A DNA stretch of 64,000 nucleotides from Thiomonas sp. FB-6 (GTDB lineage Bacteria > Pseudomonadota > Gammaproteobacteria > Burkholderiales > Burkholderiaceae_C): contig NZ_KB898481.1 in NCBI RefSeq assembly GCF_000377645.1, positions 38,907 to 102,906 on the forward strand. Reading direction: 5' to 3'. Positions within the stretch are counted from its first letter, which is position 1, and each line of letters opens with the position of its first letter. Positions 20,687 to 32,488 of this stretch are shown here, in pieces. The notes beneath the pieces were generated by a model. That model saw only the letters and a program-made list of their open reading frames with translations. It was not told where the DNA came from and made no database searches. The position numbers and the translations under genes are program-made.

Positions 20687-21934
20687 ATGGCGAAGGAATA
20701 CAAGGATCTGGTGGTCGGCCTGGACATCGGCACTTCCAAGGTGTCGGCCATGGTCGGCGAGATCCTGCCCGGGCAGGATCAGGCAGCCGGCACGCTGAAG
20801 ATCGTCGGCATGGGGCAGGCCTCGACCGCCGGCATGCGCCGGGGCGTGGTGGTCGACATCGAGGCGCTGGTGCAGTCCATCCAGTTCGCGCTGAAGGAAG
20901 CCGAGCTGATGGCCGACTGCCGCATCACGCGGGTGATCACGGGCATCACCGGCAGCCACATCCGCGGCCAGAACTCCGAGGGCATGGTGGCGATCAAGGA
21001 CCGCGAGGTGGCGCCCAACGACGTCATGCGCGTGATCGAGACCGCCAAGGCGGTGAACATCCCGGCCGACCAGCGCTTGCTGCTGGTGGAGCCGCAGGAG
21101 TTCATCATCGACGGCCAGGAGGTTCGCCAGCCGGTGGGCATGAGCGGCATCCGCCTGGAGACCAAGGTGCACATCGTCACCGGCGCGCAGACAGCGGCCG
21201 AGAACGTGATCAAGTGCGTGCGCCGCTGCGGCCTCGAGGTGGACGCGCTGGTGCTGCATCCGCTGGCCTCCAGCCACGCCGTGCTGACCCCCGACGAGAA
21301 GGAACTCGGCGTGGTGCTGGTGGACGTGGGCGCCGGGGTCACCGACGTGGCCATCTACACCGGCGGCTCGATCCGCCACACCGCGATCATCCCGATCGCC
21401 GGCGAGCTCATCACCAGCGACATCGCCATGGCGCTGCGCACGCCCACCAAGGACGCCGAGGACATCAAGATCGAGCACGGCGTGGCCAAGCAGCTGCTGG
21501 CCGGCGTGGACGAGCGCCTGGAGGTTCCGGGCCTGGGAGACCGCGGCCCGCGCATGTTGTCGCGCCAGGCCCTGGCCGGAGTCATCGAGCCGCGCGTGGA
21601 GGAGATCTTCTCCCTCGTGCAGCAGGTGGTGCGCGAATCCGGCTACGAGGAGGTGCTGTCCTCCGGCGTGGTGCTCACCGGAGGCGCGTCCCTGATGCCC
21701 GGCATGGTCGAGCTGGGCGAGGACATTTTTCTCAAGCCGGTCCGCCTGGGGCTGCCGCAGTACAGCGGCCCGCTGGCGGACATGGTGCGCAGCCCGCGCA
21801 ATTCCACCGCCATGGGCCTGTTGCTGGAGGCGCTGACCCAGCGCCAGCGCGGCGCCCGCGCGGCGGGGACGAAGTCGGGAAGCGCAGGGGGGCTTTTCAC
21901 CCGCGTACGCGAATGGTTCGCGGGGAATTTCTGA
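20687..21934 (+). CDS. ftsA: Cell division actin homologue FtsA
   Basis: FtsA anchors FtsZ filaments to the membrane and recruits later divisome proteins. The 415-residue actin-fold ATPase has the phosphate-1 motif VVGLDIGTSKVSAMVGE at residues 8-24, the phosphate-2 motif LVDVGAGVTDVAIYTGG (about 208), and an adenosine motif VVLTGGASLMPG near 327. The C-terminal LFTRVREWFAGNF is the amphipathic membrane-targeting helix. It begins immediately after the ftsQ stop. Confidence 0.96.
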   Translation: MAKEYKDLVVGLDIGTSKVSAMVGEILPGQDQAAGTLKIVGMGQASTAGMRRGVVVDIEALVQSIQFALKEAELMADCRITRVITGITGSHIRGQNSEGMVAIKDREVAPNDVMRVIETAKAVNIPADQRLLLVEPQEFIIDGQEVRQPVGMSGIRLETKVHIVTGAQTAAENVIKCVRRCGLEVDALVLHPLASSHAVLTPDEKELGVVLVDVGAGVTDVAIYTGGSIRHTAIIPIAGELITSDIAMALRTPTKDAEDIKIEHGVAKQLLAGVDERLEVPGLGDRGPRMLSRQALAGVIEPRVEEIFSLVQQVVRESGYEEVLSSGVVLTGGASLMPGMVELGEDIFLKPVRLGLPQYSGPLADMVRSPRNSTAMGLLLEALTQRQRGARAAGTKSGSAGGLFTRVREWFAGNF

Positions 21935-21954
21935 ATCGTGATCGTTTCACGGGG

Positions 21955-21974
21955 GCCCGCCGTTCGCGGCGGGC
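21955..21974 (+). other. Strong RNA hairpin between ftsA and ftsZ
   Basis: A perfect 8-base-pair stem, GCCCGCCG with CGGCGGGC, closes a TTCG tetraloop. It lies 20 bases after the ftsA stop and about 50 before ftsZ. No T-run follows, so it is not a classical terminator. It may be an mRNA-processing or stability element that sets the FtsZ to FtsA ratio, which is inference. Confidence 0.6.
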
Positions 21975-22024
21975 GAATGGCAGCAGGTAGTTGAAGTCTT
22001 TCCTTATCCGGACGGAGGTGCATC

Positions 22025-23221
22025 ATGGCGTTTGAAATGATCGAGGACCTTGGCGACAGCGGGTTCGACAGCGGCACCAACATCAAGGTGATCGGCGTGG
22101 GCGGCGGCGGCGGCAACGCCGTCGAGCACATGATCGCCAGTGGCGTCAAGGGCGTGGAGTTCATCTGCGCCAACACCGACGCGCAGGCGCTCAAGAGCTC
22201 GAACTCGCAGCGCTTCATCCAGCTCGGCCGCACCGGCCTGGGCGCCGGCGGCAAGCCGCAGGTCGGGCGCGACGCCGCCGAGCAGGCGCAGGCGCAGATC
22301 CGCGAGACCCTGACCGGGGCGCACATGCTGTTCATCACCGCCGGCATGGGTGGCGGCACCGGCACCGGCGCGGCGCCGGTGGTTGCGCGCATCGCGCGCG
22401 AGATGGGCATCCTGACCGTGGCCGTTGTGACCAAGCCCTTCGAGTTCGAGGGCACCAAGCGCCTGGGCCACGCCGAGAGCGGGCTGGAAGAGCTGGAGAA
22501 GAACGTCGACTCGCTGATTGTGGTGCTCAACGAGAAGCTGCTCGAGGTCTACGGCGACGACATCTCGCAGAAGGAAGCCTTCGCGAAGGCCAACGACGTG
22601 CTGAAGAACGCCACCGGCGGCATCGCCGAGATCATCAACGTGCCGGGCATGATCAACGCCGACTTCGAGGACGTGAAGACGGTGATGGGCGAGCCCGGCA
22701 AGGCGATGATGGGCACGGCGGTGGCCAGCGGCGCCGACCGCGCGCGCCTGGCGGCCGAGCAGGCCGTCGTGTGCCCGCTGCTCGACGGCGTGGACCTGTC
22801 GGGCGCCAAGGGCGTGCTGGTGAACATCACCGCCGACGACTCGCTCAAGCTGAGCGAGACCCGCGAGGCGATGAACGCGATCCGCGCCTACGCGTCGCCG
22901 GATGCCCACATCATCTTCGGCACCGTCAACGACCCGTCGATGGGCGACTCGCTGCGCGTGACCGTGCTGGCCACCGGCCTGTCGCGCGCCAAGGCCGCCG
23001 CGAAGGCGGCGCCGACGCTGACCGTGCTGCGTACCGGCACGGACGCGACGCCGCTGAGCATGGGCGCGGCGCTGGGCGGCAACGGCGTGGACAGCAGCCA
23101 GATCCCGGCGATCTGGCGCAACCCGCGCGGCAACGCTCCGTCCGCGCACGTCAACGCCCTGATGCAGGGAGGCATGGAGGAAATGGAAATTCCCGCCTTC
23201 CTGCGCAAACAGGCTGATTAA
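22025..23221 (+). CDS. ftsZ: Cell division tubulin homologue FtsZ
   Basis: FtsZ is the GTPase that forms the division ring. The 398-residue protein has a variable N-terminus, the core loop IGVGGGGGNAVEHM, the tubulin signature GGGTGTGAAP (about residue 107), the synergy-loop region VLVNITADDSLKLSE and the conserved C-terminal tail EIPAFLRKQAD that binds FtsA and ZapD. A near-perfect Shine-Dalgarno, GGAGGTG at 22014-22020, is stronger than those of the upstream genes, which fits the need for excess FtsZ. It ends the dcw cluster. Confidence 0.97.
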   Translation: MAFEMIEDLGDSGFDSGTNIKVIGVGGGGGNAVEHMIASGVKGVEFICANTDAQALKSSNSQRFIQLGRTGLGAGGKPQVGRDAAEQAQAQIRETLTGAHMLFITAGMGGGTGTGAAPVVARIAREMGILTVAVVTKPFEFEGTKRLGHAESGLEELEKNVDSLIVVLNEKLLEVYGDDISQKEAFAKANDVLKNATGGIAEIINVPGMINADFEDVKTVMGEPGKAMMGTAVASGADRARLAAEQAVVCPLLDGVDLSGAKGVLVNITADDSLKLSETREAMNAIRAYASPDAHIIFGTVNDPSMGDSLRVTVLATGLSRAKAAAKAAPTLTVLRTGTDATPLSMGAALGGNGVDSSQIPAIWRNPRGNAPSAHVNALMQGGMEEMEIPAFLRKQAD

Positions 23222-23649
23222 TGGACGACCCCCACGCTCGCTGCGCTCGCTGTTCCACGTCGCCGCCTGCAGGCGGCTCCGATTCGCCACCGTCCAAGCT
23301 GCCGCAGGGCAGCTCGGAGCCGCGGGGCTCATCCCCCGCGGGGCTCGGCCGGCTTGGGGCGGCCCTGCGCCGACCGAGGTCGCCGCGGCGAACGTAGCGG
23401 CGTTCGAGGGATCGCCCATCCGTCCGCAAGGCGCGTCATCGGCGCGCCGTCAGGGCCTCTCCCCGTGGACCTGACGGCGCGTCGCCGCCACGCCAGCCCC
23501 CGCGCCCCCGGCGCGCGCACTGCCTCCTGCGCGCGCAACGGGGGCGCCGGCGTCGCCGGCAGGCAGGCGAGCGCGAGTTTGGTTACAATAAACGAAAACA
23601 ATAAGAAAGTAGATTCCGATTGAAAAAACCAGAGTCCAGAGGCCCGTCG
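23222..23649 (+). repeat. Structured REP-like intergenic element and lpxC leader
   Basis: This stretch of about 430 bases has no gene. Its first half (about 23230-23400) is built of nested inverted repeats: the 14-base palindrome CCGCCTGCAGGCGG at 23263-23276; GGCTCCGA (23275-23282) pairing with TCGGAGCC (23314-23321) around a second hairpin AGCTGCC-GCAG-GGCAGCT (23297-23314); and CCGCGGGG (23320-23327) with CCCCGCGG (23334-23341). The ACGCTCGCTGCGCTCGCTG opening and GGCTTGGGGCGGCC core resemble intergenic repeats I recall from Burkholderiales genomes. The last 70 bases become AT-rich; TACAAT at 23584-23589 is a possible -10 for lpxC. Confidence 0.55.
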
Positions 23650-24579
23650 ATGCTCGCGCAGCGCTCGATTCGTTCCGCCACCCGCGCCGTGGGCGTGGGC
23701 CTGCACAGCAGCGAGCGCGTGGAACTCAGCCTGCTGCCGGCGCCGCCCGACAGCGGCATCGTGGTGCGCCGCGTGGATCTGCCCCAGCCGGTGAGCATCC
23801 CGCTGAGTCCGCAGGCGGTGGTCGACACCCGCATGGCCACCACGGTGGGTGCAGGTGGCGTCAAGGTGCACACGGTCGAGCACCTGCTGTCGGCCTGTTG
23901 CGGCCTGGGCGTGGACAATCTGGTGATCGAGGTGGACGCCGAGGAGATCCCCATCCTCGACGGTTCGGCCTCCTCCTTCGTCTATCTCCTGCAGTCCGCC
24001 GGGCTGCAGGACCAGGACCGGCCCCGGCGCTTCGTGCGCGTGCGCAAGCCGGTGGAAGTGCGCGTGCAGGAGCGCGACGGCGAGAAATGGGCCCGCCTGG
24101 AGCCGCATGACGGCTTCCGGCTGGATTTCGCCATCGAATTCGGCCACCCGGCCATCGACCGCACCGCGCAGGACTTCCGTTTCGAGTTCTCCATGCCCGA
24201 GTACGTGCGCGAGATCGCCCGCGCGCGCACCTTCGGCTTCATGCGCGACGTCGACGCGCTGCGCGAGATCGGGCTGGCCCAGGGCGGAAGCCTGGAAAAC
24301 GCGATCGTCATGGACGAGTCACGCATCCTCAACCAAGGCGGGCTGCGTTTCGATGCCGAATTCGTCAAGCACAAGATGCTCGACGCCATCGGAGACCTGT
24401 ACGTGATCGGCCACCCCATCCTGGGCGCCTACAGCGCCTACCGCAGCGGCCACGCGCTGAACAACGCGCTGCTGCGCGCCCTCGGCAGCGACCCCGAGGC
24501 CTTCGAGATGGTGGTGTTCGACGACGAGACCGAGGCCCCCGCGGGTTTCCGCGCCTCGGCGCGCAGCCTGCTGTACTGA
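23650..24579 (+). CDS. lpxC: UDP-3-O-acyl-N-acetylglucosamine deacetylase
   Basis: LpxC is the zinc enzyme for the committed step of lipid A synthesis. The 309-residue protein starts MLAQRSI and has GVGLHS, the zinc histidine in HTVEHLLSA (His78), LDGSASSFV, the [10 protein letters not shown] motif with two further zinc ligands, and the catalytic histidine in [14 protein letters not shown]. An in-frame TTG at 23620 would add 10 residues, but the ATG at 23650 has AGAGG upstream and gives the family's normal N-terminus. It follows ftsZ as usual in this phylum, but behind its own leader. Confidence 0.95.
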   Translation: MLAQRSIRSATRAVGVGLHSSERVELSLLPAPPDSGIVVRRVDLPQPVSIPLSPQAVVDTRMATTVGAGGVKVHTVEHLLSACCGLGVDNLVIEVDAEEIPILDGSASSFVYLLQSAGLQDQDRPRRFVRVRKPVEVRVQERDGEKWARLEPHDGFRLDFAIEFGHPAIDRTAQDFRFEFSMPEYVREIARARTFGFMRDVDALREIGLAQGGSLENAIVMDESRILNQGGLRFDAEFVKHKMLDAIGDLYVIGHPILGAYSAYRSGHALNNALLRALGSDPEAFEMVVFDDETEAPAGFRASARSLLY

Positions 24580-24589
24580 TTCGGGGCCT

Positions 24590-25057
24590 TCACAGCCGTT
24601 CGCGCAGCGCCCGCAGGCGCTCGCGCACGGCGGCCGGAGCGGCGCTGGCCTGCGCCGGCGCCTCGGCACGCACGCCGCCGCCCTGGGACTGGGGAGCCGC
24701 CACGCGAACCTGGATGCGATCGACGGCCCAGCCGGCCTGGCGCAGGCGGCGCAGCAGCAGCGGCACGTACAGCTTCAGCTTGGCCGCCACCGCCGAGGAA
24801 CTCGCGCCGAGGGTCCAGCAGCCGTCGGCGAAACGCCCGGGCTGCACCGCGCCGGCCATGTCCGCCCCCAGGGCGCGTGCCAGTTCCTCGCCCATGCGCC
24901 GCGAATCCAGCGCCTGTTGCTGCAGGCTCAGCAGCAGCGGGGTGCGCTGCATCCATTGGTGAAGCGTTGCGGTGCGCACGGCGCTGCCCGCCGCCGTGCG
25001 GCGCCTCGGGCCGGGGGGCTTGGCGGGAAGCTTGGCAGGGACGGGTTCGCGGGCCAT
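24590..25057 (-). CDS. DciA-like protein (DUF721), helicase-loader candidate
   Basis: A 155-residue basic protein read against lpxC and secA, ending 10 bases after lpxC. It has an N-terminal basic tail and a DUF721-type core (about residues 33-120) with the expected pattern LQQQALDSRRMGEELARALG and GRFADGCWTLGASSSAVAAKLK. DciA loads the DnaB helicase in most bacteria that lack DnaC, and a DUF721 gene between lpxC and secA is the rule in proteobacteria. The tail (about 120-155) is Ala/Gln-rich and probably disordered. The family call rests on pattern and position. Confidence 0.75.
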   Translation of the reverse strand: MAREPVPAKLPAKPPGPRRRTAAGSAVRTATLHQWMQRTPLLLSLQQQALDSRRMGEELARALGADMAGAVQPGRFADGCWTLGASSSAVAAKLKLYVPLLLRRLRQAGWAVDRIQVRVAAPQSQGGGVRAEAPAQASAAPAAVRERLRALRERL

Positions 25058-25202
25058 TTGCCCCGTATTGTCGCCCGAGCGGCCATGACGACGGGCATGC
25101 AGCGCTGGCGACTAGAATGGCTGTTTTGCGTCCAGGCCGTAGGGGTCCGAACCCCTGGCGCGAGGCGGTCGCCGCCCTGCGTGGCCGCCCATGCCCAGAT
25201 CC

Positions 25203-28004
<2,802 letters not shown>

Positions 28005-28032
28005 TCATCCAGACTTCCAGGGAGGGGCGGCG

Positions 28033-29268
28033 ATGGCCGTGAATCTGCAGGCACCCGATCCGGCCGCGCTGCACGCGGTGGCCGGCGTGCGCATCGGCGT
28101 GGCCGAGGCGGGCATCCGCAAGGCCGGACGCCGCGACCTGACCCTGCTGGCCTTCGATCCCGGCACCCGCGTGGCCGGCGTGTTCACGCGCAACCGCTTC
28201 TGCGCCGCGCCGGTACAGGTGTGCCGCGAACACCTGGGCGAGGCGCGTTGCGCCGAGGTGCGCGCGCTGGTGGTGAACACCGGCTGCGCCAACGCCGGCA
28301 CCGGCGCGCAGGGCCTGGCCGACGCCCGCGCGAGCTGCGAGGCGGTGGCCCGGCTGATGGGCGTGTCCGCGCGCCAGGTGCTTCCCTTCTCCACCGGCGT
28401 GATCCTCGAGCCGCTGCCGCTGCAGCGCCTGCGCGACGGCCTGCCGCGCGCGCTGGCCGACCTGCGCGAGCAGGCCTGGGCCGACGCCGCCGCGGCCATC
28501 ATGACCACCGACACCGTGCCCAAGGCCGCCAGCGAGCGCGTGCTGATCGACGGCGTGGCGGTGCACGTCACCGGCATCGCCAAGGGCGCCGGCATGATCC
28601 GCCCCGACATGGCGACCATGCTGGGCTTCATCGCCACCGACGCGGCGGTGGCGCCGGCGCTGCTGGCGCAACTGGTGCGCGAGGTGGCCGACGGCTCCTT
28701 CAACTGCGTCACGGTGGACGGCGACACCTCCACCAACGACTCGCTGGTGGTGGCGGCCACCGGAGCCTGCGGGCTGCCCGAGATCGCCGACGCCGCGTCG
28801 CCGCAGGCGCGTGCGCTGCGCGCCGCGCTGCTGGGCGTGGCGCAGCGCCTGGCGCAGGCCATCGTGCGCGACGGTGAGGGGGCCACCAAGTTCATCACCA
28901 TCGAGGTGCAGGGCGCGCGCAGCGTGGCCGAGGCGCGCCGCGTGGGGTACGCGGTGGCTCATTCGCCGCTGGTCAAGACGGCCTTTTTCGCCAGCGACCC
29001 CAACCTGGGACGCATTCTCGCGGCGGTGGGCTATGCCGGCGTGGACGACCTGGACGTGGACGGCGTGGAACTGTTCCTCGACGAGGTGCACGTGGCCACG
29101 CGCGGCGGGCGCCATCCGGACTACCGCGAGGCCGACGGCCAGCGGGTGATGGCCAAGCCGGAGATCCTGGTGCGCATCGTGCTGGGCCGCGGCGAGCACG
29201 CCGCCACGCTGTGGACCTGCGACCTGTCGCACGACTACGTGTCGATCAACGCCGATTACCGGAGCTGA
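28033..29268 (+). CDS. argJ: Bifunctional ornithine acetyltransferase / N-acetylglutamate synthase
   Basis: ArgJ recycles the acetyl group from N-acetylornithine to glutamate in arginine synthesis. The 411-residue precursor cleaves itself into two chains before the Thr of the [16 protein letters not shown] motif (about residues 187-202), whose Thr is the nucleophile. Other family motifs are [17 protein letters not shown] and VVAATGACG. It begins 28 bases after secA, on the same strand, and is followed at once by the DUF815 ATPase gene, so a secA-argJ-ATPase-mutT transcript is likely. Confidence 0.95.
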   Translation: MAVNLQAPDPAALHAVAGVRIGVAEAGIRKAGRRDLTLLAFDPGTRVAGVFTRNRFCAAPVQVCREHLGEARCAEVRALVVNTGCANAGTGAQGLADARASCEAVARLMGVSARQVLPFSTGVILEPLPLQRLRDGLPRALADLREQAWADAAAAIMTTDTVPKAASERVLIDGVAVHVTGIAKGAGMIRPDMATMLGFIATDAAVAPALLAQLVREVADGSFNCVTVDGDTSTNDSLVVAATGACGLPEIADAASPQARALRAALLGVAQRLAQAIVRDGEGATKFITIEVQGARSVAEARRVGYAVAHSPLVKTAFFASDPNLGRILAAVGYAGVDDLDVDGVELFLDEVHVATRGGRHPDYREADGQRVMAKPEILVRIVLGRGEHAATLWTCDLSHDYVSINADYRS

Positions 29269-29270
29269 GC

Positions 29271-30209
29271 ATGGCACGCAAGCCTGCCGCTTCGGCGCGT
29301 GCCGCTTCGGCGCCTGCAGCCGCCGCCCCGGTGGCCGATCCCATGGCGCGCCTGGCCGGCCTGCTGGAGCAGGCCGAGCGCGTGCTCGGCCGCCTGGAAC
29401 AAACGCTGGCCCCCGGCCTCGCGGCGCCCGACTGGGAGGCCGCCAGCGCCTTCCGCTGGCGCCGCCGCGGCTCGCAGGCCTGGCTGCAACCGGTGCCGCA
29501 GCCGGCGGTGATGCGTTTCGCCGACCTGCAGGGCATCGAGGAACAGAAGGCGCGCCTGGAGCGCAACACCCGCCAGTTCGTGGCCGGGCGACCGGCCAAC
29601 AACGCGCTGCTGACGGGCGCGCGCGGCACCGGCAAGAGTTCGCTGGTGAAGGCCTGCCTGCATGCCTTCGCGCCCAAGGGGCTGCGCCTGATCGAGATGG
29701 ACAAGGCCGACCTGGTGGACCTGCCCGAGCTGGTGGAGCTGGTGCGCGCTCGGCGCGAGCGGTTCATCGTGTTCTCCGACGACCTGTCCTTCGACCAGGG
29801 CGAGCCCGGCTACAAGGCGCTGAAGTCGGTGCTCGACGGCTCGGTGGCGGGCACCGCCGACAACCTGCTGATCTACGCCACCTCCAACCGGCGCCACCTG
29901 CTGCCCGAGTACATGCACGAGAACCTGGAAGCCACGCACAGCGAAAGCGGCGAGGTGCATCCCGGCGAGGGCACGGAGGAGAAGGTCTCGCTGTCCGACC
30001 GCTTCGGTCTGTGGCTGAGCTTCTATCCCTTCGACCAGGAGCATTACCTGCGCATCGCCGAGCACTGGCTGCAGGTGTTCGGGCTGAGCGAGCAGCAGGC
30101 GCGCGCCGCGCACGCCGAGGCCTTGCTGTGGGCGCTCGAGCGCGGCTCGCGCTCCGGGCGCATTGCCTGGCAGTTCGCCCGCGACTACTGCGGGCGGCGC
30201 AGGAAGTGA
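29271..30209 (+). CDS. DUF815-type AAA+ ATPase of unknown role
   Basis: This 312-residue protein has an Ala-rich N-terminus, then an ATPase core with Walker A LLTGARGTGKSSLVKA (about 119-134), a Walker B-like FIVFSDDLSF and the sensor region LLIYATSNRRHLLPEYM. The text DRFGLWLSFYPFDQEHYL is typical of DUF815. The substrate of the family is unknown. It starts 2 bases after argJ and overlaps mutT by 4 bases, the usual betaproteobacterial order. ATG 29271 was preferred to upstream in-frame starts inside argJ. Confidence 0.88.
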   Translation: MARKPAASARAASAPAAAAPVADPMARLAGLLEQAERVLGRLEQTLAPGLAAPDWEAASAFRWRRRGSQAWLQPVPQPAVMRFADLQGIEEQKARLERNTRQFVAGRPANNALLTGARGTGKSSLVKACLHAFAPKGLRLIEMDKADLVDLPELVELVRARRERFIVFSDDLSFDQGEPGYKALKSVLDGSVAGTADNLLIYATSNRRHLLPEYMHENLEATHSESGEVHPGEGTEEKVSLSDRFGLWLSFYPFDQEHYLRIAEHWLQVFGLSEQQARAAHAEALLWALERGSRSGRIAWQFARDYCGRRRK

Positions 30210-30652
30210 AGCCGCCGGGCGACGCCGAGGCGCCGCGCACACCGGTGCCGGTGGCCGTGGGCGTGCTGCTGCGCGAGGACGGGAGCTTCCTGCTGGGCAG
30301 CCGCCCCGAGGGCAAGCCCTGGGCCGGCTATTGGGAATTCCCCGGCGGCAAGATCGAGCCGGGCGAAACCCTGGTGCAGGCGCTGCGCCGCGAGCTGAGC
30401 GAGGAACTGGCCATCGACATCGAGGACGGCGAGTTCTGGAAGTCCTGCATCGTCGACTACCCGCACGCGCGCGTGGACCTGCGCTTTTGCAAGGTGCGGC
30501 GCTGGAGCGGCGAGCCCAGGCCCTGTGAGGGCCAGCAACTGGCCTGGCAGCAACTGCCGGTGCAGGTGCGCCCGGTGCTTCCGGGCACGCTGCCGGTGCT
30601 GCGCTGGCTGGCCGAGGAACGCGGCCACCAGGGCCCCACCCACCACGAGTAG
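30206..30652 (+). CDS. mutT: MutT-like NUDIX hydrolase, 8-oxo-dGTP sanitising
   Basis: A 148-residue NUDIX protein with the complete box GGKIEPGETLVQALRRELSE (from about residue 48) ending in EEL, preceded by YWEFPG. MutT removes 8-oxo-dGTP from the nucleotide pool to prevent A:T to C:G transversions. The GTG start at 30206 overlaps the upstream TGA (GTGA), so it depends on the ATPase gene's translation. A fused thiamine-phosphate domain, seen in some relatives, is absent. Substrate is inferred from family and context. Confidence 0.88.
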   Translation: MKPPGDAEAPRTPVPVAVGVLLREDGSFLLGSRPEGKPWAGYWEFPGGKIEPGETLVQALRRELSEELAIDIEDGEFWKSCIVDYPHARVDLRFCKVRRWSGEPRPCEGQQLAWQQLPVQVRPVLPGTLPVLRWLAEERGHQGPTHHE

Positions 30653-30680
30653 CCAGCCCGGCCCCGCAGGCCGGCTGCGC

Positions 30681-30920
30681 TCAATGCCTGGGCGCGCCCA
30701 GGCGCGCGGCCGGCGCATCGGGCATGTCGTCGTCTGCCTCGGTGGGCTTGGCGGCCACCCGGTAGCTCTCGCTGGACCAGGCGCCGAGGTCGCCGTTGCG
30801 GCAGCGCTCGGAGCAGAAGGGGCGCCAGGGGTTGTCGACAGAGTAGGGCGTGGGCGTGCCGCAGCCGGGGCAGGGCACGATACGCGCGGCCGGGCCGGGG
30901 CGCTGCGGATTCACGGACAT
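30681..30920 (-). CDS. yacG: DNA gyrase inhibitor YacG, zinc protein
   Basis: YacG binds GyrB and blocks DNA binding by gyrase in E. coli. The 79-residue product has the four zinc cysteines: CPGC at residues 17-20 and CSERC with Cys36 and Cys40, with PFCSERCR as the family core. The C-terminal tail is acidic and Pro/Ala-rich. Its start lies 10 bases inside the end of zapD, so the two are co-translated. It is the last gene of the leftward pilB-to-yacG run and converges on mutT. Confidence 0.93.
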   Translation of the reverse strand: MSVNPQRPGPAARIVPCPGCGTPTPYSVDNPWRPFCSERCRNGDLGAWSSESYRVAAKPTEADDDMPDAPAARLGAPRH

Positions 30921-31663
30921 AGGGCCAGCTCGAATTGCACGTCGCTGTCCACCGGCTTGAGCTTCCAGTCGGAGTCGGGACGCATGAAGCGCACCGAGAC
31001 CATCAGGCGGTGGCCGGTGATCTCCGGGATCACGCCCAGGGTTCCGTCCACGCGCAGGCGCATCAGCTGGTAGCTGCGTCCGCCCAGGTTCTGCTGGTAG
31101 CTGCCGCTCTGGGCCACGCTCTTGTGGGGCATGCCCCCATCACGCAGCATGCGCAGCAGCACCTCCACGGCCGTGGCCATGGGGTTGAACACCTCCATCC
31201 AGCGCATCAGGTCCTCGCGCCGCTGTTCTTCCGGCAGGTGCTGCCAGGCGTAGTAGGCGGGAAGATCGAATTCGCAGGTGCCGCCGGGAATGCCCGCGCG
31301 GCTGCGGATGGACATCAGCCATTCGTTGTCCAGCAGGCTCTGGCCCGGCTTGCCCAATTGCTGGCCCAGGCGCTGGAAGGAGGAGTCGATCTCCGCCAGC
31401 ACCTCTTCCAGCGTGATCTCCGACACCGACGGATTGCCGCGGTAGCTCAGGTATTGCTGGCGCTGGCGCTCGAGGTCCTTGAGGATGTCGCTCTTGAGGT
31501 CCTGGCGCGAGGTGACGTCCATGATCTCGAACATGGACAGCAGCGCGTGGTGATGGTCGAAGGGGTGGCCCCTTTGCATCAGGAAGGCATTTCGACGCAG
31601 CAGGTATTCGAGCCTGAGCAGGGTGCGAACACGCTCGGTCAGCGGATATTCGTACAGGATCAC
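30911..31663 (-). CDS. zapD: Cell division protein ZapD
   Basis: ZapD (YacF) bundles FtsZ filaments by binding the FtsZ C-terminal tail. The 250-residue protein starts ILYEYPLTERVRTLLRLEYL, has FFDHH-like text HPFDHHHALLSMFEIMDV, SIRSRAGIPGGTCEFDLP and the C-terminal RLRVDG...PEITGHRLMVSVRFM, all family features. Start is a GTG at 31663. A 183-base gap with a hairpin (31743-31774) separates it from coaE upstream. Confidence 0.93.
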   Translation of the reverse strand: MILYEYPLTERVRTLLRLEYLLRRNAFLMQRGHPFDHHHALLSMFEIMDVTSRQDLKSDILKDLERQRQQYLSYRGNPSVSEITLEEVLAEIDSSFQRLGQQLGKPGQSLLDNEWLMSIRSRAGIPGGTCEFDLPAYYAWQHLPEEQRREDLMRWMEVFNPMATAVEVLLRMLRDGGMPHKSVAQSGSYQQNLGGRSYQLMRLRVDGTLGVIPEITGHRLMVSVRFMRPDSDWKLKPVDSDVQFELALCP

Positions 31664-31742
31664 GGGCCAGGACGAGTTGGGGCCCGGCGGGCGGCCGGGC
31701 AGGGTGCGGCGAAAGCAGCTGTGAGGATAGTGGGTAACGGCA

Positions 31743-31774
31743 CCGATGCGTCGCCCTGCGGGCGCCTCATCGGC
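31743..31774 (-). other. Hairpin in the coaE-zapD spacer
   Basis: In the 183-base gap between coaE and zapD a stem is formed by CCGATG with CATCGG, continued by CGCCC with GGGCG around a TGC loop. No T-run follows. It could be an attenuator or processing site inside the leftward operon. The rest of the gap shows no open frame or clear promoter. Confidence 0.4.
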
Positions 31775-31846
31775 AAGGGTGGCCAGGCGGTTGCGCGGCG
31801 CGGGCAGGCCTGCCGCGGGTCATTGTCACGCATGTGCCGCGGGAAT

Positions 31847-32488
31847 TCAAATGCGGGGCCGGCCGGCCAGCATGCGGTGGTGCAAATCCAGCGCCTGCCG
31901 GCGCAGCGAGTCGAGGTCGCCCGAGTTGTCGATGACCTCGTCGGCAGCGGCCAGGCGGTGTTCGCGCGTCGCCTGCGCCTGCAGGATGCGCCGCACCTGC
32001 AGCGCCGACAGCCCGGATCGCCGCATGACGCGCTGCACCTGCAGTTCGGGCGCGCAATCCACCACGACGATGCGGTCCACGCGCTCGCGCCAGCGCCCCA
32101 GCGATTCCACCAGCAGCGGCACCACGAACACGAGGTAGGGGCCCGGCAGCTTGTCGGCCAGCTCGCGCAGGCGCGCGCCGATCAGCGGATGCAGGATGGA
32201 TTCCAGGCGCGCGCGTTGGGTGGGGTCGGCGAAGGCCAGCTCGCGCATGCGCGAGCGGTCGAGCGCCCCGTCGGCTCCGATCGCGGCCTCGCCGAAGGCT
32301 TCGCGGATGGCCTCGATCGCCTCGCCTGCGGGCGCGGTCAGCGCGTGGGCGATGGCGTCGGCGTCGATCACCGCCGCGCCCCATTCCCGCAGCATGTCGG
32401 CCACCGCGGACTTGCCCGAACCGATGCCCCCGGTCAGCCCCAGGCGGGCTCGCCGCGCGGGCGCCGGCCGCGCGCCGGGCTCAGACAC
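31847..32488 (-). CDS. coaE: Dephospho-CoA kinase
   Basis: CoaE phosphorylates the ribose 3'-hydroxyl of dephospho-CoA in the last step of coenzyme A synthesis. The 213-residue P-loop kinase has GLTGGIGSGKSAVADML (P-loop at about residues 20-27), VIDADAIAH, HPLI and FVVPLLVES motifs. The N-terminal 15 residues (Arg/Pro/Ala-rich) precede the usual start but the ATG overlaps pilD by 8 bases, which supports it. The linkage to pilD is conserved across proteobacteria. Confidence 0.93.
   Translation of the reverse strand: MSEPGARPAPARRARLGLTGGIGSGKSAVADMLREWGAAVIDADAIAHALTAPAGEAIEAIREAFGEAAIGADGALDRSRMRELAFADPTQRARLESILHPLIGARLRELADKLPGPYLVFVVPLLVESLGRWRERVDRIVVVDCAPELQVQRVMRRSGLSALQVRRILQAQATREHRLAAADEVIDNSGDLDSLRRQALDLHHRMLAGRPRI

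Noticed and set aside
23354..23623. 89-residue plus-strand frame between ftsZ and lpxC
   Set aside because: It runs through the inverted-repeat element and the lpxC leader; no motif and no ribosome binding site.
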